From Thalassoroseus pseudoceratinae (GTDB taxonomy: Bacteria; Planctomycetota; Planctomycetia; Planctomycetales; Planctomycetaceae), in NCBI RefSeq assembly GCF_011634775.1, contig NZ_JAALXT010000009.1:124001-188000 (forward strand): 64,000 nt of DNA, in the 5' to 3' direction. A program made the translations under genes and the position numbers. The notes under the pieces were generated by a model. The model was not told where the DNA came from, did no database searches, and was given only the letters and a program-made list of their open reading frames with translations. Shown here piece by piece: positions 1 through 9,035 of this stretch (its first letter is position 1; every line of letters starts with the position of its first letter).

Positions 1-1
1 G

Positions 2-859
2 GCAATTCGTTCGCTTCCCCAGGAATCCGTTGGCGGACGTATTCGCGTGACGGAACAAGGCGAAGTGCTTTCCGAGCGTTATGACAACGCAGTGATTGCT
101 CATCGTCACATTGAGCAACTCCTCAATGCGACCCTTCTTGTGAGCGCGGGAGCCAAACAGGAGACCAGTCCGGAATGGGCGGAGATTATGGAAGAACTCT
201 CCCACGCATCGCTGAGCAAGTATCGGTCACTGATCGAAGACACCGGTTTCCTGGAATACTTTGACCGGGCAACACCGATTAGTGAAATCGAGACCTTGCC
301 AATCGGTTCCCGCCCCTCTCGACGGGGAAAGCGTCGAACATTGACGGATCTTCGTGCAATCCCTTGGACGTTTGCGTGGACACAGTCCCGTCACTTGCTC
401 CCTGCTTGGTTCGGATTGGGCACTGCGATTCGGAGCTATGTCGACCGTAATGATTCATCGTGGTCGACTTTGTGTCGCATGTATGAGCAGTGGCCAATGT
501 TCCGGGCTCTCATCGACAATGCAGAACTGGCACTCGCGAAGACCGACATGCAGATTGCTCAGGAGTATGCATCACTAGCACCGGAGACGAGCGGACCAAA
601 ACTCTGGGAGATCATCTCGACCGAATTCAGTTTGGCTCGAGGGGCGGTGTTGATGATCAAAGAGAACAACGAACTCTTAGACGATGTGGAATGGCTCAAA
701 AGCGCGGTTCGCAGCCGAAATCCTTACGTGGATCCACTGAACCTCGCTCAAATCATTCTACTAAGTCGCATACGCCATCAGCCGGACGATGACGACTTGA
801 CTCAACTCGTCAGACTAGCAATCCAGGGCATCGCGGGTGGATTAAGAACGACCGGATAA
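2..859 (+). CDS. ppc: Phosphoenolpyruvate carboxylase, C-terminal part (5' end outside window)
   Basis: Open from the window edge, so only the last ~285 residues are visible. The enzyme carboxylates phosphoenolpyruvate with bicarbonate to oxaloacetate, an anaplerotic cytoplasmic step. Family motifs are clear: GRIRVTEQGE near the edge, the RATPISEIETLPIGSRP stretch, LRAIPWTFAWTQSR, and RNPYVDPLN followed by a C-terminus ending GLRTTG (the family usually ends in RNTG, near the allosteric aspartate site; here one residue differs). The frame reads from base 2; the first in-frame ATG at 47 lies inside the conserved VTEQGE block and is not the real start. It converges with the following minus-strand sulfatase. 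Confidence 0.93.
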   Translation, partial: AIRSLPQESVGGRIRVTEQGEVLSERYDNAVIAHRHIEQLLNATLLVSAGAKQETSPEWAEIMEELSHASLSKYRSLIEDTGFLEYFDRATPISEIETLPIGSRPSRRGKRRTLTDLRAIPWTFAWTQSRHLLPAWFGLGTAIRSYVDRNDSSWSTLCRMYEQWPMFRALIDNAELALAKTDMQIAQEYASLAPETSGPKLWEIISTEFSLARGAVLMIKENNELLDDVEWLKSAVRSRNPYVDPLNLAQIILLSRIRHQPDDDDLTQLVRLAIQGIAGGLRTTG

Positions 860-979
860 ACTCGAAATTGCAGCATGCGAGAATAGTCTACACTTGATCG
901 CAGCACGTTCCGTTACTAGGTAGAAACTGTACTGCTAACATTTCCGTCGTTGCAATTTCTAGTGGTCTGAAAACTCAAA

Positions 980-2332
980 TCACTCGCGGAGCCGATCCGT
1001 TTCAACGGACCGGCTCCATTGCTTCAAAAGTTCTTTCATCCTGGCAATTCGTTCGGGATGCTTTTGGGCTAGATCGTTTGTCTCCGCAGGATCGTTGGCC
1101 AAGTGATAGAGTGCGGGCGGCCGGTCGGAGTCCATGGGATTTGTCTTGCGAGTCACGAAGGGAAGAACAAATTTCCAATCGCCGTCTCGTACCGCGGCGT
1201 TGTGCGTGTAATTCGGTCGGCCACGATTCCACTGCCAATACCGCACCGGCGATTCCCGATGTTGTCCGACGAGCAACGGGGCGAAACTGTCGCCATCGAG
1301 ATTCGACGGAGACTCAGCCTCGATGTTACAGAGTTCCAGAACTGTGGGAACAAGATCGACGAAGTGCACCACATTGTCGATCTTCCGGGGACGAAAATGC
1401 CCCTTCCACTGGACGATCAGAGGAACGTGGATGCCGCCTTCATAGATTTCGTATTTGGTACCACGAAGAACTCCATTGAACCGAGTCCCAGTGATCGGGT
1501 CGGGACCGTTATCGCTGGCGAAGATGACGATCGTTTGCTCGGACAGCTTCAAACGGTCCAATTCCTCGAGTAATTGACCGATGCCACGATCCATAATTTC
1601 GATCATCGCGTAGATTGTTGCTGTCGATTTATCGAGCCCCCGCTGCTGGTAGAACGCGACACGCTCCGCTGGTGCTTCCAATGGCCGGTGAGGAGCATAG
1701 TGGGCCAGATGCAGAAAGAACGGTTCGTCCCGATGTCGCCGTACGAACTCAATTGCCCGTTGTGACAGATCGTCCGTCAAGTACGTGTCGGTCACTTCAG
1801 CGATCTGCCGATTCACGGTGAGCGAGTACCGAAAATACGAAAGGTCCTGGGAGCCGCTGAATCCCTCGAACTCATCAAAGCCGTGGTGCAACGGACCGAA
1901 TTCTTCCCCCGTGCCGCAATGCCATTTGCCGATCAAGCCGGTCGTATACCCCTGGGGTTTCAGCATTTCGGCGAGTGTGATTTCCTCGTGCTTCAAACGC
2001 GTAAGTTTCGGATAGCGGTTCATATTGAGCGTCACCACGCCCGTCCGGTGTGGATAGCGACCGGTCAACATGGCCGCCCGTGCCGGAGCACAGACGCACG
2101 AAGCACTGTAGGCCTGTTTGAACCAAACCGATTCCCGAGCCATTCGATCCAGGTTTGGTGTTTGGCTGATGCCGCCATTGCGAAACGAGAAATCTCCTAA
2201 CGCCATGTCGTCGGCTAGGATGACAATCACGTTCGGTGATTTCGTTGGGTTTGGGACTTCGACGGCGAAACCTGCCGAACACGAACAGACACATATCCCC
2301 ACAGAAATCAGCAGCCGGTTCATTGAGTCCAT
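980..2332 (-). CDS. Secreted sulfatase (S1 family, Cys-type)
   Basis: Arylsulfatase-like hydrolase, probably desulfating polysaccharides outside the cytoplasm. Seen: a hydrophobic signal-like N-terminus, the metal-binding start VIVILADDMALGD, the formylglycine site C-A-P-A-R (Cys about residue 81) followed by AAMLTGRYPHRTG, GLIGKWHCG, and FASDNGPDP. The length (~450 residues) is normal for the family. The start was chosen at the ATG at 2332 because AGAGGG lies just upstream on the minus strand; an upstream ATG at 2386 would add 18 residues before the signal peptide. The Cys needs oxidation by a formylglycine-generating enzyme, and no canonical one is seen in this window. Confidence 0.92.
   Translation of the reverse strand: MDSMNRLLISVGICVCSCSAGFAVEVPNPTKSPNVIVILADDMALGDFSFRNGGISQTPNLDRMARESVWFKQAYSASCVCAPARAAMLTGRYPHRTGVVTLNMNRYPKLTRLKHEEITLAEMLKPQGYTTGLIGKWHCGTGEEFGPLHHGFDEFEGFSGSQDLSYFRYSLTVNRQIAEVTDTYLTDDLSQRAIEFVRRHRDEPFFLHLAHYAPHRPLEAPAERVAFYQQRGLDKSTATIYAMIEIMDRGIGQLLEELDRLKLSEQTIVIFASDNGPDPITGTRFNGVLRGTKYEIYEGGIHVPLIVQWKGHFRPRKIDNVVHFVDLVPTVLELCNIEAESPSNLDGDSFAPLLVGQHRESPVRYWQWNRGRPNYTHNAAVRDGDWKFVLPFVTRKTNPMDSDRPPALYHLANDPAETNDLAQKHPERIARMKELLKQWSRSVETDRLRE
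989..1016. other. 12-bp inverted repeat with TTCA loop at the sulfatase 3' end
   Basis: GAGCCGATCCGT and ACGGACCGGCTC pair at 11 of 12 positions around a 4-base loop. It lies inside the last codons of the minus-strand sulfatase, between two converging genes. Neither side has a T-run, so it is not a classic intrinsic terminator, but it may stabilise mRNA 3' ends or slow polymerase. Confidence 0.4.
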
Positions 2333-2386
2333 TGTTGAGCCCTCTGACACAAACCTAGCGATCTGGATCGAAATCAAGTCAGCCAT

Positions 2387-2732
2387 ATGACAATGAACCA
2401 GACATCATTTTCGCTGGATCATCGAAGCTGTTCGAGCCACAAATTCTCAAATTCGAACGTGGCCACCTCAAAGATTCTCTCTGTGAACACTTCAAAATTC
2501 AATCAGTCGGACAGCATCATTTTCCATCGGGTGGTTAAGATGACTCATGATCAATTCGCGTGCACAGATCGGATCCGTGACGGCAAAGACCAGTCCCGAT
2601 AGCCACATTTGTGACTCTGGGTCATGAACACCCGATGACATCTACGGTTGCACATGAGTTCAATCGAGGTGACACTAGATGAATTCCTGTTAACATTTAG
2701 AATTCGACTCACTTCATACGCGCTCTCTCAAA
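2387..2732. other. Divergent intergenic region, sulfatase / ECF sigma factor
   Basis: About 345 bases between genes reading away from each other. It must hold promoters for both, but I could not pick a convincing -35/-10 pair. A 71-codon open frame here shows no recognisable motif and I do not call it a gene. Confidence 0.5.
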
Positions 2733-3356
2733 ATGATGTCGCTTTCCAACCGGGATACTACGTCCATAACATTGTTGGCACGATTGGCCAGCGGCAGCGA
2801 CGAAGCTTGGGCTTCGTTGGTTGATTTCTATTCGCCCCTCATCTATCGCTGGGCTCGTCGTCAGGGCTTTCGACCCGAAGACGCGGCCGAACTTCTGCAA
2901 GAGACATTCTCCCTCGTTTCGCACCGAATCGATCGTTTCCGCCGTCGGCGACGGGGGGCTTTTCGCAAGTGGATTTGGACGATTGTCCGCTTCAAAGCCA
3001 TGGCCTTGCAACGCGGAACGCAGCGTTGGCCGATGCTCGACGTCGATTTGGACGGCTATCTCACGTCGTTAGCCGATCTTCCTGAGCAGTCCTCACACGA
3101 GGAAGACGATGATCCGCAGGAGGAGCCATTTGGCGGCGATCTTCTCCCGACGAACGTTCTGGCGGCGTTGGAGAAAGTCCAAGACCGGGTGCAAGCACAT
3201 ACCTGGCGGGCTTTTTGGCTGACAACAATCCAAGACCGTTCCCCCGCAGAAGTTGCCGAAACCCTGTCGATCTCCGTGGCTTCGGTGCACCAATCACGGT
3301 CACGGTGTTTGAAACGATTGCGAGAAATGCTTGCGGAAAGTGGTCGAAGCCCGTAG
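2733..3356 (+). CDS. ECF-type sigma-70 family RNA polymerase sigma factor
   Basis: Alternative sigma factor, 207 residues. Region 2 is visible as an acidic/aromatic helix with LVDFYSPLIYRWARRQGF followed by DAAELLQETF, and an Arg-rich stretch (RFRRRRRG) leading to FRKWIWTIVRFKA. Region 4 is the helix-turn-helix SPAEVAETLSISVASVHQSR. The two regions are joined by an unusually acidic linker (SSHEEDDDPQEE). The next gene is a Ser/Thr kinase whose N-terminus resembles an anti-sigma helix bundle, so the two probably form a signalling pair. First of ten plus-strand genes to 17664; its targets cannot be read from the sequence. Confidence 0.9.
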   Translation: MMSLSNRDTTSITLLARLASGSDEAWASLVDFYSPLIYRWARRQGFRPEDAAELLQETFSLVSHRIDRFRRRRRGAFRKWIWTIVRFKAMALQRGTQRWPMLDVDLDGYLTSLADLPEQSSHEEDDDPQEEPFGGDLLPTNVLAALEKVQDRVQAHTWRAFWLTTIQDRSPAEVAETLSISVASVHQSRSRCLKRLREMLAESGRSP

Positions 3357-3456
3357 CGATTCAATTTTTTTTCAACAGGTGTCAGTGCCGCGACATTAAC
3401 TACTTGTCGGAGAGTGTGTCGACTAGCAGGTTTGATCCAGATTTGGGGAGCCGGCG

Positions 3457-5280
3457 ATGACAACTTACAATTCTCCCTCAAATGAGGAGCTTCGAGCGTT
3501 TCTCGCGGGAGAATTGTCAGACTCTGGCATCGACCGCATCGCGACTTGGCTTGCCGAACACCCGGATCATCTCGAACGGTTGGATGGAGAAGATCTCAAC
3601 AGCTTGGGTGACGATGAGTGGATTCATACGATTCGTCAATCGGTTGGTCCGGATGGTTTCTCGGAAGAGGAAGCGTTTCGCAGCACGGTCGAGTGGCTCA
3701 AGTCGACGGAGGTTGCCGGAAGTGAGATTTCGCCCCAAAAGACTTTACCATCGATTGCGGGCTATCGAATAATTCGCCGGTTGGGCCAGGGGGGCATGGG
3801 CGTTGTCTATTTGGCTGAGCATGAATTGCTCGGCCGCCCGGTCGCGATCAAAGTGCAACGCCGGCCCGATCCAGACCACTCCACATCGACTGCACGATTC
3901 CTGCGTGAGATGCGATTGCAGGCTCGCTTGGAATCGCCGCACGTCGCCCGCTGTCTTGATGCCGGTCACTTTGAAGATGGCTTGTACTTCGTCATCGAGT
4001 ACAACGACGGCGAACCGTTGAATACGCTGGTGGAACGGTTAGGACCGCTTGGTCCGAGTGAAGCGGCCGAGTTGGGACGCCAAGCGGCATTCGCACTCGA
4101 GGCGATTCATCGGCTGGGCTTGCTACACCGCGACGTGAAACCGGCCAACATGATGTTGGGACGTGACGGCGTGCTCAAACTTCTCGACTTGGGTTTGGCG
4201 TGCGACAACGACGATTTCGTGCAGGATGAACTCACACGGACCGGCGAATTCCTTGGAACTCCGGCTTTCGTTGCTCCCGAACAGGCGCGGTCATCCGATG
4301 TTGATCACCATGCTGATCTCTACTCGTTAGGTGCCACTCTCTACTTTTTGTTGACGGCTCGAAGTCCACACGATCCCGGAGTGTTGGAAGCCTTCCTTTG
4401 GTCGAAAGACTCGGAAATTGAAGCCGCAACAACGAAAATTCGCTCTCTGCGAAACGATGTACCCAGCGGTTTGGAGAGCGTCATTGAGCGACTCCTGACA
4501 CCGGCATCAGCCCGCCGCTTTCATTCCGCTGCCGACGTGGCAACTTCGCTGCTCCCGTATTGTCGGTCGGGGTCTCTCAACGAGCTTGTTCACCGACTTT
4601 GGCCGGCGGCTCCGCCACTGTCTGAATCCCTTCCCTCCCGACACACTGGCCCCATACAACCGCTCATCTACGGTTTGTTGGGAGGCACGGTCATGACCGC
4701 GGCGGCCGCTTACGGTCTTCACATGGCGATGGCGACAGACGAAGCAGACTCCGCACTTCAGCAATCTCAACGCGTCGAGGACTCCCCCGAGCCTTCCCAA
4801 ACAGCTAGCGACGCACCGATCGAGTACATCCTGGACGACAGTGATACCGGGTTCTTTATTGCCAATGAAGCTTGGAAGGTCTCCAAGAACAAAATGGGTT
4901 TCAAGAATGGATATCGCTACATGTCAGGCGGTGCATTGCGTGCCCGTTGGCAGTACTCCGGTTTGCCTCCCGGCGATTACGCCGTGTTTCTCACTTGGCC
5001 GAACGTACCGGAAAACGCATGCCACATCGCGTTTTTCGAGGTCAGCGACAGCTCTGGGTTATTGCTCGACCGCCAAGTTGATCAATCTCTGCCGCCGTCC
5101 GGTGAAAAGGCAATGGGTGTGGTCTGGCAAAAGTTGGGCGAGGTCAGTGTGCTCGACGGGACGTTGTTTGTCGATATCGACCCCGCGCGAACTCGAGACG
5201 GAACGGCCCGTGTCGATGCTGTTCGCGTGGTGCGTATCAAATCGCGAGCGAGCCAGAAAACAAATCGCAAAGACGATTGA
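3457..5280 (+). CDS. Transmembrane Ser/Thr protein kinase with C-terminal golvesin-like domain
   Basis: Hanks-type kinase, 607 residues. Residues 1-60 resemble the planctomycete anti-sigma-like start (NEELRAFLAGELSD) but lack its Cys ligands. The kinase domain spans about 103-375: LGQGGMGVVY (109-118), Lys132 in VAIK, HRDVKPAN (Asp226), DLG instead of DFG (Asp244), GTPAFVAPEQ. One membrane helix lies near 402-424. The C-terminal part (about 455-600) matches the golvesin/xanthan-lyase-type beta domain: DDSDTGF, GALRARW, LPPGDYAVFLTWP, and ADAVRV-like ending DAVRVVRI. That places a probable carbohydrate- or wall-binding sensor outside and the kinase inside. It lies 100 bases after the sigma factor and 40 before the Hsp70 gene. 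The ligand is unknown. Confidence 0.9.
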   Translation: MTTYNSPSNEELRAFLAGELSDSGIDRIATWLAEHPDHLERLDGEDLNSLGDDEWIHTIRQSVGPDGFSEEEAFRSTVEWLKSTEVAGSEISPQKTLPSIAGYRIIRRLGQGGMGVVYLAEHELLGRPVAIKVQRRPDPDHSTSTARFLREMRLQARLESPHVARCLDAGHFEDGLYFVIEYNDGEPLNTLVERLGPLGPSEAAELGRQAAFALEAIHRLGLLHRDVKPANMMLGRDGVLKLLDLGLACDNDDFVQDELTRTGEFLGTPAFVAPEQARSSDVDHHADLYSLGATLYFLLTARSPHDPGVLEAFLWSKDSEIEAATTKIRSLRNDVPSGLESVIERLLTPASARRFHSAADVATSLLPYCRSGSLNELVHRLWPAAPPLSESLPSRHTGPIQPLIYGLLGGTVMTAAAAYGLHMAMATDEADSALQQSQRVEDSPEPSQTASDAPIEYILDDSDTGFFIANEAWKVSKNKMGFKNGYRYMSGGALRARWQYSGLPPGDYAVFLTWPNVPENACHIAFFEVSDSSGLLLDRQVDQSLPPSGEKAMGVVWQKLGEVSVLDGTLFVDIDPARTRDGTARVDAVRVVRIKSRASQKTNRKDD

Positions 5281-5320
5281 TGAAACTCGGTGCATCTAAG
5301 ACAGAGTTTGGAGTGGAACG

Positions 5321-6931
5321 ATGGGACGCAAATTTGATGTCGTCGGAATCGACCTGGGAACGACGTACTCCTCGATCGCGTATATCGATGATTTGGGCAA
5401 TGCCCAAGTGGTCGTCAATCCCGATGACCAACGTCCGATCATTCCCTCGGCGGTGTTTTTCGATGACGGTGACGCCATCGTTGGGGAAACGGCCCTTGAG
5501 AACGCCTGTGCTTATCCAAAGCAAGTCGCACAATTCGCGAAACGCAGTCTCGGTGAGCCGAAGCCGTTCCAGATCGGCGACCAGTCCTATTCCCCTGAGT
5601 CAATCTCTGCGATGGTGCTTAAGAAGCTCGTTCAATGTGCGGAAAAGCAGATTGGTGAAACCCGACGGGCTGTCATCACCGTTCCGGCGTTCTTCAACGA
5701 AACGCGGCGGGCGGCCACTCAAAGTTGCGGAGAACTCGCCGGGCTGACTGTCGAAGCAACCCTGAACGAGCCAAGTGCCGCTTTGATCGCCTACGGTCTT
5801 CACAAATCCGACGAAGAACGAACGTGTGTTGTCTACGATCTTGGTGGTGGCACGTTTGATGTGACAGTTATGAAGGTCGGTCGAAACAGTATTCGCGAAT
5901 TGGCGACCGGCGGAAATCGGGAGTTGGGTGGGATCGATTGGGATGAGAAATTAGTCGAGTTCGTTGCCGACGATTTCCTCAAGAATCAAGGTGTCGATCC
6001 GCGTGACGATGCGATTTCCTTTCAGAGTCTGTGCACGGCCTGTCGACTCGCCAAAATCCAACTTGGGAAACTTCGCAAAACCATTGTGCAATGTGCCCAC
6101 GCGGGAAAACATCATCGAGTGGAAGTGACACGGGAAAAGTTTGAGAAACTCACCCGGCAACTTTTGACACGGACGGAAATGACCGTGGAGGCCTGCATTC
6201 GCGAGGCTAGCCTGAGCTGGGCGGACATCGACGATGTCATGCTGGTTGGTGGTTCGACGAACATGCCAATGGTCCAGAACATGTTGCGGACGATCTCGGG
6301 GAAGGAACCGCGATGCGATGTCGATCCCGCGACGGCAGTCGCCCGCGGAGCCGCCGTCTATGCCGGAGTTCTCGAGACGCACGGACGAATTGCCGGCGCC
6401 GAAAATGCGTTGGGTGACGAGAGCAATACCGACGCAAACGGTCTGAGTGACTCGGAAGGCAGCGACCCGGAGACGATCCCAATCGCCGACGGGTTCGATG
6501 ACGACATTGAAGTGATTGATCTCCGACTTGTGAACTCTCACGGCATTGGTGTGTTCGCCAATAAAGGCGATCGAAAAATCAACGTCGTGATGATTCCGCG
6601 AAACACGGAATTACCTGCGAAGCAAGAACAACAGTTTCGTCTGCGAAACGACGGAGGCCGCGAATTGAAAGTGCGGGTCTCCGAAGGGGACCACGAAGAC
6701 CGTGACGGCTGCGATTTGCTCGGCGTCTGCAAACTGAGTCCCCTACCGCCAGGATTGAAAAAAGGAACGCCGGTCACACTCAGTTTGGGATTTGACCGGT
6801 CAGGTCGTGTCTCGGTATCTGCGGTCTGCAACGGTTCGACGGTGCACGCCGAAATCGTCAAACCCGGCGCGTTCACAGAAAAGGAGTTCCAAGAAGCGAA
6901 AGAACAAGTCGATGGCCTTCACTACGGCTAG
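5321..6931 (+). CDS. Hsp70-family ATPase (DnaK-like, short C-terminus)
   Basis: Chaperone-type ATPase of 536 residues; housekeeping DnaK is about 640. Nucleotide-binding motifs are intact: GIDLGTTYSSIAY at the start, AVITVPAFFNETRRAAT, VYDLGGGTFDVTVM, and VMLVGGSTNMPMVQ. A long acidic linker (about residues 365-395) joins a compact beta substrate-binding domain ending in GAFTEKEFQEAKEQV, so most of the helical lid is absent. It sits between a kinase and zinc-ribbon/channel genes, with a J-like protein downstream, which suggests a dedicated rather than general chaperone. Its clients are unknown. Confidence 0.93.
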   Translation: MGRKFDVVGIDLGTTYSSIAYIDDLGNAQVVVNPDDQRPIIPSAVFFDDGDAIVGETALENACAYPKQVAQFAKRSLGEPKPFQIGDQSYSPESISAMVLKKLVQCAEKQIGETRRAVITVPAFFNETRRAATQSCGELAGLTVEATLNEPSAALIAYGLHKSDEERTCVVYDLGGGTFDVTVMKVGRNSIRELATGGNRELGGIDWDEKLVEFVADDFLKNQGVDPRDDAISFQSLCTACRLAKIQLGKLRKTIVQCAHAGKHHRVEVTREKFEKLTRQLLTRTEMTVEACIREASLSWADIDDVMLVGGSTNMPMVQNMLRTISGKEPRCDVDPATAVARGAAVYAGVLETHGRIAGAENALGDESNTDANGLSDSEGSDPETIPIADGFDDDIEVIDLRLVNSHGIGVFANKGDRKINVVMIPRNTELPAKQEQQFRLRNDGGRELKVRVSEGDHEDRDGCDLLGVCKLSPLPPGLKKGTPVTLSLGFDRSGRVSVSAVCNGSTVHAEIVKPGAFTEKEFQEAKEQVDGLHYG

Positions 6932-6974
6932 CACATTTCGCTGATGCGTAGCGTTCATGCACAGGTATTCCTCC

Positions 6975-7310
6975 ATGAATTCGCAGCACCAGCGGCTACA
7001 CAAACTCGAGTCAGCAGTTCCCAAAGCAGAAAGTAGCCGGATGGAATTTCTCAAACGAATGTTGGGAGTCGGACCGAAGTGCGTTGCCTGCCGGAAGACA
7101 GTTCGACCGCATGTTGTTCCCCGCGGGCCTCAAACGATTGATCAGATTCGCGCCACGACCAAAATGCAGCCTGATCACGCATTTGTCTGTGAGCGGTGTG
7201 ACAACAAAATCTGCCCCGTCTGTTCCGGTCAAGCCGCCTCGGCAGCGGGGCTCAAAGAATTCATCTGCACGAATTGTGGGCACACTCCGTTGAAAAAGAT
7301 TTTTCGATGA
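6975..7310 (+). CDS. Small zinc-ribbon protein, function unknown
   Basis: About 111 residues. Four CxxC pairs are visible: CVAC, CERC, CPVC, CTNC, the last followed by GHTPLKKIFR. They should bind two zinc ions. The N-terminal ~35 residues are polar and helical. I start it at the ATG at 6975 (MNSQHQ); an ATG at 6957 is also possible. It is 43 bases after the Hsp70 gene and reads into the channel gene. A structural or adaptor role with the chaperone is possible, but no family function is known to me. Confidence 0.7.
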   Translation: MNSQHQRLHKLESAVPKAESSRMEFLKRMLGVGPKCVACRKTVRPHVVPRGPQTIDQIRATTKMQPDHAFVCERCDNKICPVCSGQAASAAGLKEFICTNCGHTPLKKIFR

Positions 7311-7411
7311 TCGGCAGAGCCTATCGCCACTGTGTTCGCGGTCATCAGGCATAGCTGGTTCCTTTCTAAACCGCGAAACGTCCACGCCATTCGGCTCGGA
7401 GCAATTTTTCC

Positions 7412-8959
7412 ATGAACTCAACCGACTTATTCGACGAGAGTCCCAGTGATCCGTCGGACTCATTCCATTTATCAATGACTGATCCGCCAGACGACGACTC
7501 AGGCAACGACTCGGAATCGGGGAGTTCATCCGGTCCGCCAGTGCGACGGGGCACATCCGTCAACATCCTCCGCAGCGGCGCCGGCGCGATTTTAACTTCG
7601 GTGCTGATCTTCGGATTACTGAAAACACTCAGTTCCACGAGCGGACTGTATCTGTTCTTTTGGCGTGATCCGATTGTTCCGTTCGCGACCATGCTCCTCT
7701 TCTTTTGGGCGCTTTACATTCTGCTCTTCAAACTTCGCCATATCCGGCGGGAGGAATCCGCGTTCGACTTTGATCTGCTTCCGCAGGATCAGTATCAACT
7801 CGTTGGCATCCGCGATGTGCAAGCAACGCTCCGCGAAATCAATCGGATGCCCAAAGAAGATCAGGGTTTATTGCTCGTCACCCGAATCGGACGCGCACTC
7901 AAAAGCTTGCGGGCGTCCGGGAACACCGCGGAGACCGCGGGACTATTAGAGTACCAAGCTGAGATCGACCTAGCTGCCTCCGAGTCCACATACGCGGCTG
8001 TTAAAGTCTTTATTTGGGCGATTCCAGTGATTGGATTTATCGGGACGGTTCTTGGCATTAGCGTAGCAATCGGAAACTTTGGTGCGCTCGTGCAGCAGGC
8101 GCAAGAAGTTGAGGCCATCAAGGAAGGACTCGGACCTGTCACCGGCGGACTAGCAGTCGCGTTCGAGACGACACTCCTTGCATTGGTACTCAGCATCGCG
8201 ATCATGTTCTTCTCGACTTGGGTCCGCACAAAAGAAGACGGCCTTCACACACGGGTCGAGGATTACTGTGTCGAGCACTTGCTCAATAAACTCTCAATAG
8301 GTGATGACAAGCTCGTCGCCGAACTCAACGAAGCATTCTCCGAAGCTCAAGAAGACGCGTTGAAACGGATGGCCGATGTGGTTGAGTCGGCACTGCGTGA
8401 AGTCCAGCAACAACAAGCGGAACTCATGGGGCAACTCCAAGCCGGAATGAGTCAAAACCGTGAGCAATCGGAAGAAGTTCTCCAAAGTATGTTGCACGAA
8501 TTGACCGGGCAACAGGGAATGAAATTGACCGAGTTAGCTCAGCGTCTTGAACGAGGTTTGAAGAAACTTGCGGACACATTGGAGTCCACTAACGACTTTC
8601 AACCTATGGATTCGAGTGCCGACGGGATCGAGGAATTGCCCTCGGAAATTCGGGCGGTCGCCACCGACACTGCTGCCACAATGGGAATGCCACCACAGAC
8701 CGCGACATCCGCTGATTCCAATGGTGACATGGCGGCGATGCGTACGGCAATGCAGGAACAGGTTGTCGAACTTCAAGAAACTCGTCGAGCACTCGCCTCG
8801 TTATCGAAGTCACTTGAAAACCTAGCCACACTCGCCCCGTTCGAAGAAGTGATGACCCGAATTCAGTCCGCTCTTGATGCCTTAGTACCAGCAATCGAAG
8901 AACTGCAAAAACCCCGCGAGTTGCGGATCATTGATTCTCACAAAGCGGTCGATTCTTAA
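7412..8959 (+). CDS. MotA/TolQ/ExbB-family proton-channel protein with long coiled-coil tail
   Basis: Inner-membrane protein of 515 residues. The N-terminal ~45 residues are acidic and Ser/Pro-rich. Membrane helices lie near 50-70, 86-107, 197-218 (IPVIGFIGTVLGISVAIG) and 246-270. The last starts GLAVAFETTLLAL, the family signature of the ion-conducting core. Residues 290-515 are mostly heptad-like Gln/Glu/Leu coiled coil, far longer than in ExbB. Members work as pentamers around a dimer of a MotB/ExbD-type partner and convert proton flow into motion; the two genes that follow encode probable partners. ZorA of Zorya defence also has a MotA core with a long tail, but the Zorya partners are not here. 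Confidence 0.88.
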   Translation: MNSTDLFDESPSDPSDSFHLSMTDPPDDDSGNDSESGSSSGPPVRRGTSVNILRSGAGAILTSVLIFGLLKTLSSTSGLYLFFWRDPIVPFATMLLFFWALYILLFKLRHIRREESAFDFDLLPQDQYQLVGIRDVQATLREINRMPKEDQGLLLVTRIGRALKSLRASGNTAETAGLLEYQAEIDLAASESTYAAVKVFIWAIPVIGFIGTVLGISVAIGNFGALVQQAQEVEAIKEGLGPVTGGLAVAFETTLLALVLSIAIMFFSTWVRTKEDGLHTRVEDYCVEHLLNKLSIGDDKLVAELNEAFSEAQEDALKRMADVVESALREVQQQQAELMGQLQAGMSQNREQSEEVLQSMLHELTGQQGMKLTELAQRLERGLKKLADTLESTNDFQPMDSSADGIEELPSEIRAVATDTAATMGMPPQTATSADSNGDMAAMRTAMQEQVVELQETRRALASLSKSLENLATLAPFEEVMTRIQSALDALVPAIEELQKPRELRIIDSHKAVDS

Positions 8960-9035
8960 GTCGCCGCATAGCCTTTTTATTCATCGCCAATTTACTGATA
9001 CCGAATCGTAAGATGCCTCGCTAGTCAGAAGAATT

